From NCBI GenBank assembly GCA_964017235.1, contig OZ024927.1, positions 52,829,293 to 52,893,292 on the forward strand: a DNA stretch of 64,000 nt, read 5' to 3'. The stretch comes from Sabellastarte sp. h YS-2021 (lineage: Eukaryota; Annelida; Polychaeta; Sabellida; Sabellidae). Below are positions 9,682 through 20,683 of the stretch, one piece after another. The position numbers and the translations under genes were made by a program. The notes beneath the pieces are model-generated. The model made no database searches. It had not been told where the DNA came from and saw only the letters and a list, made by a program, of their open reading frames with translations. Positions within the stretch are counted from its first letter, which is position 1. Every line of letters starts with the position of its first letter.

Positions 9682-11003
9682 AAGTGTAAAAAAGTCAGGA
9701 TTCGTATTTTGTTAGGACATGTTTGACACAGCATGCACACCTTTTTCAGTATTGGTGATTTTTTTAATGTCTTAACCTCTCACATTCAAAACTAAAATGT
9801 ACACAATGGGGGCGATGTGGATGGACAACATCGCTTTAAAGGGAGGCTTGTTTTTAAAATGTAATACCCACATATGAGGTCCAATTATGAAACAAAAAGA
9901 ACTAGGTTGTCAACAAGTACATGTTGATAAATCCACACAGAATAGTGTGAGTGGACCATTATATAAAAAAACGACCAACAGAGCGACAGTGATTATATAA
10001 TTTCCAAAATCGGGCACCAGTCAACGTACAATGTATGAAGGTATATTTTTGTATCAACATTCTCCATTGGCTCAAGCTTGTTTTTCCTATAGACTGACTG
10101 TTGGTGATATATGTGTTCTGAATTACCAAGCCAAGAAATGGTCTGCTTGGCATTATAATTTGGAACATTTAGAAGACAAAATCCCCATTTGGTTTTGTTA
10201 CTTAAATATAAGGACTGACATCTCTTTATAGAATCATGTCAAGCTTTTAAGCAAAGCCTGTAGACATTACCCTGAATTTAAATCAATCAACTTTTTAAAG
10301 TAACTTTAAGTATAACTTCTTGTAATCAGTGTCCCAGTGCAAAAAGAAAATTTGAACTTTTACAGTCATTTTTGCCCCTCGTTACTTCCGCTTACAATGT
10401 CTACACCTTGTATGGTTCAAATAGTAAACAAATGTGACACAACCATTACATACAGCTGCTGGTTTGTGATGAAGTATATCTATGCTTTACCATTGACTGT
10501 TCCCAATGACATCTGAGCAGTTAAAGTGACATCTGAGTTAGTGTTAAAAGCGTCTATCTTAACAGCTAACAAATAGAAATACGGACATAATTACTAGACT
10601 TAGTGGTTACTTTGTGAAACCAAAATATTTTGAATCATAAATGTCCGTTTGCAGTGTTATACGATAAAGTAACAAGATATGTATGGATAAATAGATATTG
10701 ATATGGGTAAAAAGGATGTAGATGTGGACATAGCCATTTGTGCTACTTTGTGAGGCCATAAATCACCAGTTAAAAGTTTCATTTAGAATTAAGAACGTAA
10801 TCAGATATGCTGGTGTCAATATTATTCTGTATAAACTCAAAGGGAATAAAATTATGAAGACAGCCATTGTATACAGCTAAAGTTTCATGATGTTCTGAAC
10901 ATTACCAGTAAAGGCTATCTGTTTTATACAAAGTGTAAGTTTTTTACATCCCGTTCAATGTTCAGAATAAGTAAAACTAACAGGACATCAATTCGACCAG
11001 AGA
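9682..11003. other. no gene seen
   Basis: About 1.3 kb of A/T-rich sequence with no supportable gene or repeat. Confidence 0.5.
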
Positions 11004-11039
11004 TTTTTTTTTTTTTTTTTTTTTGGGGGGGGGGGGGGG
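11004..11039. repeat. T21-G15 homopolymer junction
   Basis: T21 (11004-11024) is followed directly by G15 (11025-11039). It is the second of three such junctions in the window. Confidence 0.9.
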
Positions 11040-11549
11040 ACAAGGAGTATCGTGTTTCTTTTGGGTCTTTTTTCTCACTTCAGTATCCCAATACAAATTA
11101 TGCAGTGACAACTTCATATCACATTAGCACACTCTGTTTGCGTTGTGATATCGTAAAGAAAGAAAGCATGTGAGATACCCATGTCCCACAGCTTGGGGAA
11201 ATGGTACTGGACACCAAGAGACTTGGAAGAGATGAAAAAGTACAAAAATAAGGAGTCTTGCAGAACAGACAGTGTAAGTTATATGACTTAGGGTAAATTC
11301 AAGAGAGAAAAATCTATGTATAGACAAAGTATAAAAATATGACAATTTAATGGCAAGATGACAGAATTAATTCGCAAACTAAAAGTAAAGAAACTGTAAA
11401 ATTTATTAATTGATATATTTATTAATTGAAGCATAACTGTCCATGAAGATAACACAATTAGGTAAAAAAATACATGTAATAATCACTTGCAGCAAACAAT
11501 GCAGCTTTGGGATGAAACAAATGTCTCACATGTAGAAAACATCCTGGAA

Positions 11550-11950
11550 GAGCCAATGACATAGGTTAACACCAAAATCATACCACGACACTGCACATCA
11601 GGTATCATTCTACCAATATCCCTGTTAACTATCAACTTCCTACACTTTGCAGTTATTGATACCTAGCCTTGACAAGATTTAAAATGTCAAGATTATACTG
11701 GAAAAGCCAAAGGTCAAATTAAGGCCACACTATGATATTGCACACCTGCACCCCTAACCAATATCCCTGCAAAGTATCAACTTCTTGCACCTTTTGGTTG
11801 TCAGTACAGAGCCTGGATAATATTTCAAAGGTCAAGGTCATTATAGCAAGGTCAAATCAAGGTCACACCATATGCAACATCCCTTAACCAGTGCCCGCAC
11901 CAAGTATGAAAATCCACATGGTTTCTTTGATATAGCTTGGACAAGATTTT
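11550..11950. repeat. satellite-like repeat, about three units of ~150 bp
   Basis: Diverged tandem units share ACACTATGATATTGCACACC, CCCTAACCAATATCCCT, AAGTATCAACTTC and a GGTCAA-rich end. A related pair of units lies at 60225-60445. No coding capacity. The last unit is partial. Confidence 0.75.
11829..11865 (+). promoter_or_regulatory. AGGTCA half-site cluster (DR0 and DR5)
   Basis: Perfect AGGTCA words at 11829 and 11835 (adjacent, giving the extended half-site TCAAGGTCA) and at 11849 and 11860 with spacer AATCA (DR5, the retinoid-receptor type). It lies inside a dispersed repeat, so binding is only a hypothesis. Confidence 0.35.
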
Positions 11951-11984
11951 TCCCTTTGCCCTCCCTCCTGCTGGTACGCCCACC

Positions 11985-12790
11985 CAATCTGCGTTTTAAA
12001 TTGGGATAGGCAGGACCAGGAGGTCCCTGACACCCCCCTTCATGAACAGAATGACTTAGATCGCTTCAAACCTCACTGATCCTGACCCCCCTGCCAATGT
12101 CCCAGGGCAGGGGAGTTCTCTTAGGATCGATATAGATCAGTGTTGTAATCGGGATAGGCAGGAGCAGGCTGACCCTGCAGCCCCCCCCCCCCCCCCCATG
12201 ACTGTGACTAAAACTTCTAGGGCTTCCTGACCCATAAGCAGGATATTTACAAGCGTAGGCTTGAAAACTCACTGATCCTGACCCTCTATCATTATCCCGT
12301 GGCAGGGGAGTTCTCTTAGGATTGGTATAGATCAGTGTTTAATATGGGATAGGTAGGGCCAGGCTGACCCCCCCCCCCCCCTCCTCCATGATTCAAACAC
12401 TACACCTGACCTCTTAATACTTTAATTTTGACTGATCTTAAATGAATTACTGTGTTACATCACGTGTTATGCGAGTCTGTGATTATATTTGCTAGTCTTC
12501 TGCTAGTCAGTATGTTGGTGGTTTTTAAAATTTTACCATTTTAAAATTTTCAACAACTTTGTACATAAAATCATACTATTCTGTAAATAAAATTCTCCAA
12601 ACCTGGCATCTGAGCCCTCTTCACATGACCTTTCACCAATTTGACCTTAATCTTTGACCTCAAGCAACTGTTGACAGCACGGCACAGTTAGGGGCCTCCT
12701 ACCTGTACACATGACCTTTCACCAATATGACCTTAACATTTGACCTCAAGCACAACTGCCACCCAATTAGCTAGGCGACATGGGTCACAA
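11985..12790. repeat. dispersed repeat with ~190-bp internal tandem units and C-runs, copy 1
   Basis: Two and a half units share GGCAGGGGAGTTCTCTTAGG, ATATAGATCAGTGTT, GGGATAGGCAGG and CAGGCTGACCC followed by C-runs (C17 at 12181-12197, C14 at 12368-12381). An A/T-rich tail follows with TTTTAAAATTTT and then TGACCTTTCACC/TTGACCT words. A second copy lies at 20684-21400. The tail resembles the 3' non-coding region of YR element 3 in its ATGACCTT words, so this may be an orphan 3' end of such an element; that is inference. Confidence 0.6.
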
Positions 12791-14400
12791 TCACTCAACT
12801 CCAAGTCAGTAAAATAGATCAGTTGCGGGTACTAGTTGTTTATTAATAAGATACATAAAACTATCTATAACTATTTACAGTTCGTTAAAAGTTACACATA
12901 AGATCCTGATAAATATACACCTGATTATGTAAATATCTAGCTAGCCAATTACAGTACTTTACAACCCATAAACAAATGACTAAAGAGTAACTAAGTATAG
13001 AGTAAAATTAAAATAATAACTACTCCAGTCTCGAAGTTAGAGTCCATTACAGTTCCAACACTGGAGTAAACAAAGATTACTGAAGACAAATAAAATACAA
13101 AATAAAATACATTTAAAATACAATTTAAACTTAAGGCCTGGAGGAGACCTGAGGTGAGACAGCGTAACAAGGGACCTCCATATTTTATCAAGCATTACCC
13201 AAAGGGTTCAAACCAAAGACCTATCACTCTTAGCGTGACCAAAGTAAAAGGTGGAGTAGGGCACTACCAAATAAGATGTGACCAGAGGTTCACAATAGGG
13301 GAGAGAGTGATATTGAATTGTGATGTGTAATGCATATCAAACTCCACCAGTTATAACCCTAGTACGGGAAACAGGGGCAAGGGGGTGGGGAAGTTAAGAT
13401 TTTCCCCATGTCTCTTGTTCAAAATCTGAATTCGAACTAATCCACAAAGATGGGGACCAACAGACTGCAAGGTTCAATTATATAATTTGTTTATATAGTT
13501 ACCCCAGCAACTGAGCACAAGTACACAAAAACTGCACCCAAAATACACAGGAATTCCCAGTGATGTCATATGCTGACCATCTACTGGTCACCAAAGGAAA
13601 GATTAAGGCAGCACAAAAGTAACTGACTGCCTGGGGGTAGGACTGACAGCTGGGGCGCCTGGACAGAAACTGAAGCCCTTTAAATGCTATGGGGTGGACA
13701 TATTTAACCCCATATTCAGCAAGATTCGTCTCATTTGGAAGGCCTTGTTCAATAGAAGACATTTTAAATGACAACACCTTAAATTGATCGCATATGATAT
13801 TCTCAAGCTCTCTTTAACTTGAACAAAATAGTGACAAATGTTAAAATTCGGGTCTTAAATGAGAAAGTTATGTTCCTTTTAATTGAAACATTTTGTTTAT
13901 ATGCTGGTGATACCTACGGATACCTATCGGATCATTTTGGTGCATACAGTCCTTAACTATGGATCCGTTTAACTAGTGATGTATGACAGACCCATTAGCA
14001 TTAAACAACATTTGTGAAAAGAAGCTAATTAATGGGTATTGATGTACATTTAGCAACTACTATGTCTATATATAGTCTATACTTTATCCCAGATTCCCAG
14101 ATTAAGTGTTTCCAAATATGTTCTGTATGCTTGAGATCACAATAAAAACATGACCCAGGTGTTAATGTGAAGCAGTCACAGTTGATATCGATGTTGCTAA
14201 TGTCTTCTGGCTGTTTCTTGTTACTGTAGTGTTATTAGATATGAAGCTAAGTGGCGGAACATAATAGGGAAGAATGAAAAAGCACAGGTTATAACAGGTA
14301 CAAAGTATGTTAGCTCTGGGGTTTTTTATTATTGTACCAAGTGTCACGTGTAACTGTAACAGCGCTATTATAAGCTGTGAAGAGGGACATCAAGACACCA
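12791..14400. other. no gene seen
   Basis: About 1.6 kb with only short open frames that lack motif, splice or codon support. The distal part could belong to the upstream region of the receptor gene at 14866. Confidence 0.45.
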
Positions 14401-14840
14401 GTTGGATACCACTTAATTCTAAATATGTAGAACAGCAACCTATTTGTGAAAAAAAACATGGTTCTGTGTGAGGAAAGTGTAAGAGTCAGAATTTTAGTGT
14501 AAGTCTTATAATTTAGGAGTAAGATTGTTACTAGTTAAATGAACAGTGACTGGTGTTTAAGTTGTGTTGAATACTAAAATATAATTAGCAACACAGTTTT
14601 TGCATGTTGAGAAAAATCTACGTAAAACTAAAATTGTGGTTTATAAAGCAGAAATTACAGGACTGGCATTTTTAATGAACTAGAAATAACGTGTCAAGCT
14701 AAATTTTCAAGTCAATGGAGTGAGCGGTATATAAACATGAAACAGCAGTTATCACAAGTATAATGGTGTGTTGGGATTGACACTTTTATAAAAGTTATCT
14801 GGGCTTCACTAACATTTTACAACATATATTCTACATTTTT

Positions 14841-14865
14841 TTTTTCATGCAATTTCCCAGTCAAT
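14841..14865 (+). promoter_or_regulatory. splice acceptor and start context of the receptor gene
   Basis: A T-rich tract runs into ATTTCCCAG (AG at 14859-14860), five bases before the ATG at 14866. This implies a 5' UTR intron with the whole coding sequence in the last exon, a common layout for aminergic GPCRs. The start has A at -3 and G at +4, a strong context. The upstream non-coding exon was not located. Confidence 0.6.
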
Positions 14866-15900
14866 ATGGCAACAAGTGAGAGTCTCTCAACAGAGAGTTT
14901 TGAGGATGAGGATGCTGATGATTATTGGCCTCTATGGGTTCAAGTGATTCTTAGCATAACTATATTTATCATCTTTGCAGTTAATATCATTGGTAATATC
15001 ACCACACTGGTAGCTTTCTTCAAGGATAAAGCACTCCACACTTGCCATAATTACTATATATGTAATCTGGCCGTCACTGACCTTGTCATTGGGCTCTCAA
15101 GTTTGCCATTCTATGCCGTTTATACTGTGGCTAACTATTACTGGCCCTTCTCCTATGTCTTCTGCAAGATCTGGTGTGTGGTGGACTTCTGGGTGTGTGC
15201 TGAGTCCAGTTTGACCATCATTTTGATCAGCTATGACAGGCTGACCATGGTCACTCAAGGGGCCCTCTACCAGACCAAACAGACTAAGAAGAAAACTCTC
15301 GTCACCATTGCAGTATCTTGGTTGCTTTCTTTCTTGCTCTATGGGCCAGCTATCATTGGCTATGACTACTGGCGAGGACACAGTACAGTGGAAGAGGATG
15401 ATTGTGATGTAGAGTTTGCAACTGACTTCTGGTACACCCTCATTACAGCCATCATTGAGTTCTGCATCCCATTTGTTCTGCTGACTGTTCTCAATTGCCT
15501 GCTCTTCTGGTACATCATCAAGCAGCAAAGGAAGTTGAAAGTGCAGCAAAAGACTATAGCTGGTGGCAATACCTCTGACGTCATCAGAAAACAAAATGCT
15601 ACTTTGAAAAAGAACAAGAAGATTGCCAGCTCTTTGTTCATACTGGTGTTGATGTATGCTGTGTGCTGGACACCATACACTGTCAGTGTTATCGTGATGA
15701 CTCTGTGTGATGATTGTGTCAACAAAGATCTGTTTGAGTTCTTCAATTGGCTCCTCTGGATGAATTCATCTCTGAATCCCCTGATTTATGCCCTGACAAA
15801 CGAGAGATTCAGAATGCATTACAAGAAGATGTTATGTCCCTGTATGAAAACAAAGATAACTCCTGTACAAGTGCCTAAAACCAAATCAACAGGCATGTAA
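14866..15900 (+). CDS. histamine H3/H4-like class A GPCR, 344 aa
   Basis: Complete seven-helix amine receptor of the plasma membrane, expected to couple an extracellular biogenic amine to G proteins. Landmarks: N44 in TM1 (IIGN), D72 in TM2 (LAVTDL), C100/C180 disulphide pair, D107 at 3.32 (VVDFW) to bind the amine, D124-R125-L126 in place of DRY, E198 at 5.46 four residues before P202, W268/P270 in CWTPYT, and N304-P305-L-I-Y308. The TM4-TM5 stretch SFLLYGPAIIGYDYWRG and ITAIIEFCIPF closely resembles vertebrate H3/H4 receptors, where Glu5.46 contacts the histamine imidazole. C324/C326 may be palmitoylated. The third intracellular loop is short (about 220-250). The N-terminus is acidic and lacks an Asn-X-Ser/Thr site. 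Ligand identity is inferred. Confidence 0.9.
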   Translation: MATSESLSTESFEDEDADDYWPLWVQVILSITIFIIFAVNIIGNITTLVAFFKDKALHTCHNYYICNLAVTDLVIGLSSLPFYAVYTVANYYWPFSYVFCKIWCVVDFWVCAESSLTIILISYDRLTMVTQGALYQTKQTKKKTLVTIAVSWLLSFLLYGPAIIGYDYWRGHSTVEEDDCDVEFATDFWYTLITAIIEFCIPFVLLTVLNCLLFWYIIKQQRKLKVQQKTIAGGNTSDVIRKQNATLKKNKKIASSLFILVLMYAVCWTPYTVSVIVMTLCDDCVNKDLFEFFNWLLWMNSSLNPLIYALTNERFRMHYKKMLCPCMKTKITPVQVPKTKSTGM

Positions 15901-17341
15901 CATACTATGTATATAAGCGACTTGCATGTATTATATTGTATCTTGATCTGTATTTATACTACATGTTTTAAAGTGCTATCTTATCCATCTTTACTGCATA
16001 AGTGCAGTCCAAGCTCTAGTAGCTGACGTTCTTTTAATTGAAACCTATAATCTAAGGGATGACCATTTATCAATGCTCCTGAGGTCCTTTATAGCCTTTC
16101 ACTGGAGATGGGACCCGATGAAAGGGGATTGCCATACTATGTAGTCATATCTGAGATTTAGAATAGGGTCTAATGACATCAGCTTGCACTAATGTATCTG
16201 GTTGTCTTGTTGAATATCACTCACCAAAAATCCATTTATGTGCTGTTGTGTGAAAATGTTTTTCAAGATCTAGACCAACTGCCTGTTCACATTATAGTGT
16301 CATCTGCCTTATTTCTTTCAAGACAAGTAACACTAGTATCAAATACAGTGTATGTGCCGATGTGTAATTAAACCATCATTCTTCTGCATCTGTTATCAAG
16401 ATTGAAAACAAATTGACAACAATTTATAAATTGGGGTAAACACAGGGACTTGGGTCCAAGCCTTTGGATCCTCAAGGTATCATTGACACAACAGAGATTA
16501 GTGACTGTGAAACTTGTTGTTTTCCTGCAGATGTTGAATTACACAGTGAGATTTTGACTGGGATAGGTAATGATAGAGTAAGGTGATATGGACATTATTG
16601 TGAAGGTACAGATGGTGTAATGCTCACTTTAAATGTCTCAATTGCATGAATTTCCAAGGACTTTGGTGGGTTTCTTATATCTGTAAATATTACAACCTGT
16701 GTATTTGAATTTTAATATTGATATATATACTATATAAAAATATTCTAGTTTATGTTGTGGAGAAATTAGGTCTCAAGTTATTGGTTGATTGGTGGATGGA
16801 TTTCACTGCTTGTACAGTAAAGTATATCAAACCGTGCAGTTAAGGATACTGGTTCATTCAGATTCTACACTTGAAGCCATTAGACATAATCAGACCAGCT
16901 AATTCAAATCGAGCTAGGAAAAGAACCTAGGTCCTGAGATACCAGTCTTTAGTAAGTCCCATTTACAATTCAATGGTTTTGTGAGCTTTTACATGAAATA
17001 TGTTCATTTACCACCTTTCAATACAATAAAGAGTCAACAATATATTCAATCTTATATATAATATAAGTATACAAGCTCAGTAATGGTATTTATTTTTGTT
17101 TTCATGTATTCTATGTATTTAGTTGGACTAAATCATTGGACTTTTAGTATTAAATTTTGTTTGCTTCATGTTTTCACTTGTAAAAGAAACTGGTTAGTTA
17201 AAGTTGTTCTTATGAAACTTTAGACTACTTTGTTGATAAGATTCACTGAGAAAAGCTGTCTTGATTCTGAAATGAAGGGGAAGTTTCTGGGAGGTATGAC
17301 ATTAAGGGGTTACTCTCAGATTTTCTATTGCTAATATCCTA
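15901..17341. other. 3' flank of the receptor gene
   Basis: Probable 3' UTR and intergenic sequence. An AATAAA at 17025-17030 is a possible poly(A) signal, about 1.1 kb after the stop. No ORF is supported. Confidence 0.4.
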
Positions 17342-18010
17342 GGGGCTGGTTTCACAAAGGTCTTAGATTTATGGAAAGATAGGGGGCACCTGGGTAAGGG
17401 GTGCATGCACTAAAAACTCACAAAAATATGTTTGAAGCCTGCTTAGTGGAGGGTGGGGGATGCCCAAATATAAAATAATTCTTGGTCTCTACGACACTGT
17501 TTGTAATATTTTGGTTAAAATGTCATTTCTCACCCAAAAGTAAAAGTTAGAAGTCAATATTTCTAACTGAATGATTGTTTCCAGAAAAAAAGGGTCTTAC
17601 GTTTAGCGGAGTTTTTTTGGCTAAGGCAGGTACTGATATCTAAGAATTTAGTCTTTAGTTAGGTCTGGGACTTAAATGGATTTCACAAAGGGTGACTTAG
17701 CTAAGTCCAAGCTTATCAAATGACCATAGTAGTCTTCTGTGTCATGTTACCTTTTATTTCTATTTAAAATATACTCTTGCATTTTATCTTTAGAAAAATG
17801 TTGTTTTGCAATGGAAAACTTCGTAACCACATACAATCATTCCAAAAACTACTTTACAGACGATTTTTATTTATAATTTATTGCTTACAGCCACGTTAAA
17901 TTAAATTACAATGTTTATATTTAAGTCTTCGTCTACAACAGTTAAGCCCACTCCCAGGTGGACTTAGGTTTGAGTTCAAGCCAAAGCTTAGAGTGTGCTG
18001 CTTTGTGAAA
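17342..18010. mobile_element. possible MITE with TTTCACAAAG-type ends
   Basis: Begins GGGGCTGGTTTCACAAAG, contains an internal ATTTCACAAAGGGTGACTTA, and ends near CTTTGTGAAA (18001-18010), giving imperfect inverted ends. TTAGTTAAG/CTTAG-rich interior words fit a known style of marine-invertebrate MITE. The right end lacks the GGGGC part, so the boundary is approximate. Confidence 0.4.
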
Positions 18011-18677
18011 TCTACTGAATCTAAGACCACTGGTAAAAAACATGTGATTTGAGTAAAAGTTGAACCTGTTCCCAACTGCTATGCCTCATACCACAATTCC
18101 TCGCTTTGGGAAAGATCATTAAGCTCAATTTTTATGGAAGAATTTGCAAGTTTATTCTAAACAGGAAAATACTCGCAACTCTCTTATGATATCATTACAA
18201 ACCTTATTCTTAATATCCTCTTGGTGTTCGCCAGAGTGCTTGATCCCTTATCTGTCCCTAGACACTGAGACCAGTTGAGTTTTTGACATTGTTGCACTTA
18301 AGCGCTATAAAATTCCAAGTAGAATTACAAATAAAGATAAGTCGTAGAAGCCTATAGAATAGACGTAACAAACCGCTGACTGGTCATGACAACTAGTACA
18401 GAAATGCTGACCCGCAAAGGTTAAACCGCCTAAAATTGTTCATGCAAACAATATAATTATGCTTAGGATTAAATTAGCAGGCTGGCAAAAAAGTAAACTT
18501 GTGACAGTGGAACAGGGGCATAAGCCACTGATGTGCCAGTTCTGGTCAAGACATAGGTTACACAATATATTGTGCTCCTTGGTTGTGTTAAAAATTTTCT
18601 GAAAAGTGCATGAGTTAAATATCTCAAATCGATGCAGAGAATGACTTTTGTGCATAAGGAATAACTTGACATCATAC
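18011..18677. other. no gene seen; one orphan transposon-end sequence
   Basis: No supportable gene. GTGGAACAGGGGCATAAG at 18507-18524 is identical to the right end of the TIR element at 58223-58817, suggesting a remnant of a further copy. Confidence 0.45.
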
Positions 18678-18777
18678 TGATGAAATTGATTTTAAGGGTA
18701 AACTAAATCTGATGAAATTGATTTTAAGGGTAAACTAAATCTGATGAAATTGATTTTAAGGGTAAACTAAATCTGAT
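18678..18777. repeat. perfect 32-bp tandem repeat, three copies
   Basis: Three identical, consecutive 32-bp units beginning TGATGAAATTGATTTTAAGG, plus a 4-base start of a fourth. Perfect identity indicates a recent expansion or an assembly duplication. Confidence 0.95.
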
Positions 18778-18833
18778 CACACAAAAAACAACCTAACACA
18801 TATTAACTTCCAATTTTAGCACTATTGACTGCG

Positions 18834-19045
18834 GTATTTATTTATTTGGGGTTTTACGTCACTTTCAACACTGGGTAGTTGCAATGGCAGAAAAAAAACC
18901 AGTACATACAATTGGTCACGGTTCTGTACTGTAAACTGCCGACTCACGGCAAGCAACTAACCAGCTTTTCCACTTGAGGTCAGACCGGGAAGCAAACCCC
19001 GATCTCAGAGGTGGGAGGCAAGAGTGTTACCACTCTGCCACCATG
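18834..19045 (+). repeat. SINE-like element, copy 1
   Basis: Starts in TTTATTTATTTGGGG followed by TTTTACGTCAC, contains TTCTGTACTGTAAACTGCC, and ends with GATCTCAGAGGTGGGAGGCA and a final segment running into a C/A homopolymer. A partly matching copy lies at 33838-34012. The layout resembles SINEs that I recall from molluscs and other marine invertebrates. No A/B box pair is clear enough to call a tRNA head. Confidence 0.55.
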
Positions 19046-19073
19046 CCCCCCCCCCCCCAAAAAAAAAAAAAAA
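19046..19073. repeat. C13-A15 homopolymer junction
   Basis: C13 (19046-19058) is followed directly by A15 (19059-19073). Read on the minus strand this is T15-G13, the same junction type as at 7398 and 11004. It abuts the SINE-like copy. Confidence 0.9.
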
Positions 19074-20233
19074 GAAGTAAACACGTTTGAGAGATCCAGA
19101 TCATATTCCAGGTACAAACCCCCTGAATTCTCAGAAACACCCCTGGGACGAGGTATTTTCTCTACAAGTCATATTGTGACACAAACTAAAAGTTCCTGCT
19201 GTATTCTACTGTATAGCTTGAGTTTGCTTTCATTTTAAATGTCACATTAAGTGTCTGAGGTCATTTATCATATTTATATTACCTGTTTCTTTGGAGTGAC
19301 AATTGCATCGTTTCTAGGGGCAATGGTGATTACTGATATTTGAAACAGCCCCTCTTGATGTCTGATTAAGAACTCTCTACTGATAATGTGTAATTACTGG
19401 CACAATATTCTCACTCAACAATGTTCTACTGGTTGTCAATGTGCTCCTTTGACTGTGTAAATGGGTGCACAAGAAATAGCCGTTGATAGTCTCCAATTTG
19501 TCGTAAGAAGCGTACAATTATGCCACGTTGTGTGATGTCCACAGGGTTGGGTATCACACAGAATCTTTATGTAGTGGCTGGTGACTTGCACTTTGAAATA
19601 ATTTAATTTGATCTATCCACCATAAGTTAAAATCATACAATTAATATTAATTAATTATTTTTGAATATACGATTTACAACATTCATTGACCATTCTGTTC
19701 CTTTGAATGAGACAAAAATATTAACAAACATCTAATATAGACAGAGATGTATTGTGTCATGATATGGGCAGCTTGTGGATCGGGCACATATCGATCAATG
19801 ATCTAAAAATTGAAGCAAACCACAATCAGTAACTGCAAGCCACCTCTGCAATCTGAATCCAAAGAAATGCACCTATAATATTTGAACTTTTTAACTGAAA
19901 ACCACACACACAAGTAGTGGTGTCATTGTCAGAGTATAGAAGGTCTCGATACCATGGACAAATTCATGAGCGATATTTGAGAGGCATCATTTCACAAATT
20001 AAACCTACAGTTGCTTTTTAACTAGATCTGTAGTGATAATATTTTATGTTTGTTTTGTGATGACGTTTGTTTAAATGGTGAATATTTAATGCAATGAAAA
20101 GTCAACAAATACTACTTTTTCAGTTCCTGTAAGACAGTGAAAGTTGCCATTACCAATGTTTTATGTCACAAATAAAAGTAAAATAATTTTTCAGCACATT
20201 TTTCTATAGGATAGCTCGGAAATTAAGGAACTA
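19074..20233. other. no gene seen
   Basis: About 1.2 kb with no supportable gene or repeat. Confidence 0.5.
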
Positions 20234-20338
20234 TACAGGGGCGGACAGTCTTAAGGACAGGGCAGCACTGCAGACAGGCTGTGAAACTAATTGTCTGTCC
20301 GATATACTGTCCTGTCTAAAAGACTGTTCATCCCTGTA
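20234..20338. mobile_element. 105-bp hairpin MITE with TACAGGG ends
   Basis: Left arm TACAGGGGCGGACAGTCTTA is mirrored by right arm AAGACTGTTCATCCCTGTA, and GACAGG words pair further in, so most of the 105 bp folds on itself. The TA at each edge could be a TA target duplication, as in Tc1/mariner-derived MITEs. Confidence 0.6.
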
Positions 20339-20502
20339 ATGGTTTGATAGTATTGTTTGTGATGCATCATGGATGATCATTAATCATCAATTATTTGTTT
20401 CTAAGATCGTGTTGTTGACCTGGGTTGTGTCTTTTGAATGATGATTATCGAATTGGTTTTTGGTGTTGCGTCTTAGAGTCTACTTTGGCAGAGATTAAGT
20501 GC

Positions 20503-20525
20503 TAGAATAGAATAGAATAGAATTA
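20503..20525. repeat. (TAGAA)n microsatellite
   Basis: Four to five TAGAA units. Confidence 0.85.
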
Positions 20526-20683
20526 CAGTTGCTTTGTTAGGAAAAATGCAGAATCAGTTTACATTCAGAGTGACTGAAGTGTCACAATGTCTGAAGTGTG
20601 CATGCGCAAATTGTTGTCAAGATCCTCTCATAACACACAGTCAAACAGGTGAAACACTAATTGTATATATAAACTGGCGCCAG

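Noticed and set aside
13499-13777. 92-codon minus frame
   Set aside because: Low-quality composition; shares only a short PIAFKGL word with a frame at 22497, suggesting a repeat rather than a gene.
15097-15746. Minus-strand frames of 165 and 126 codons
   Set aside because: They lie antisense to the complete GPCR gene and have no motif of their own; shadows of its codon structure.
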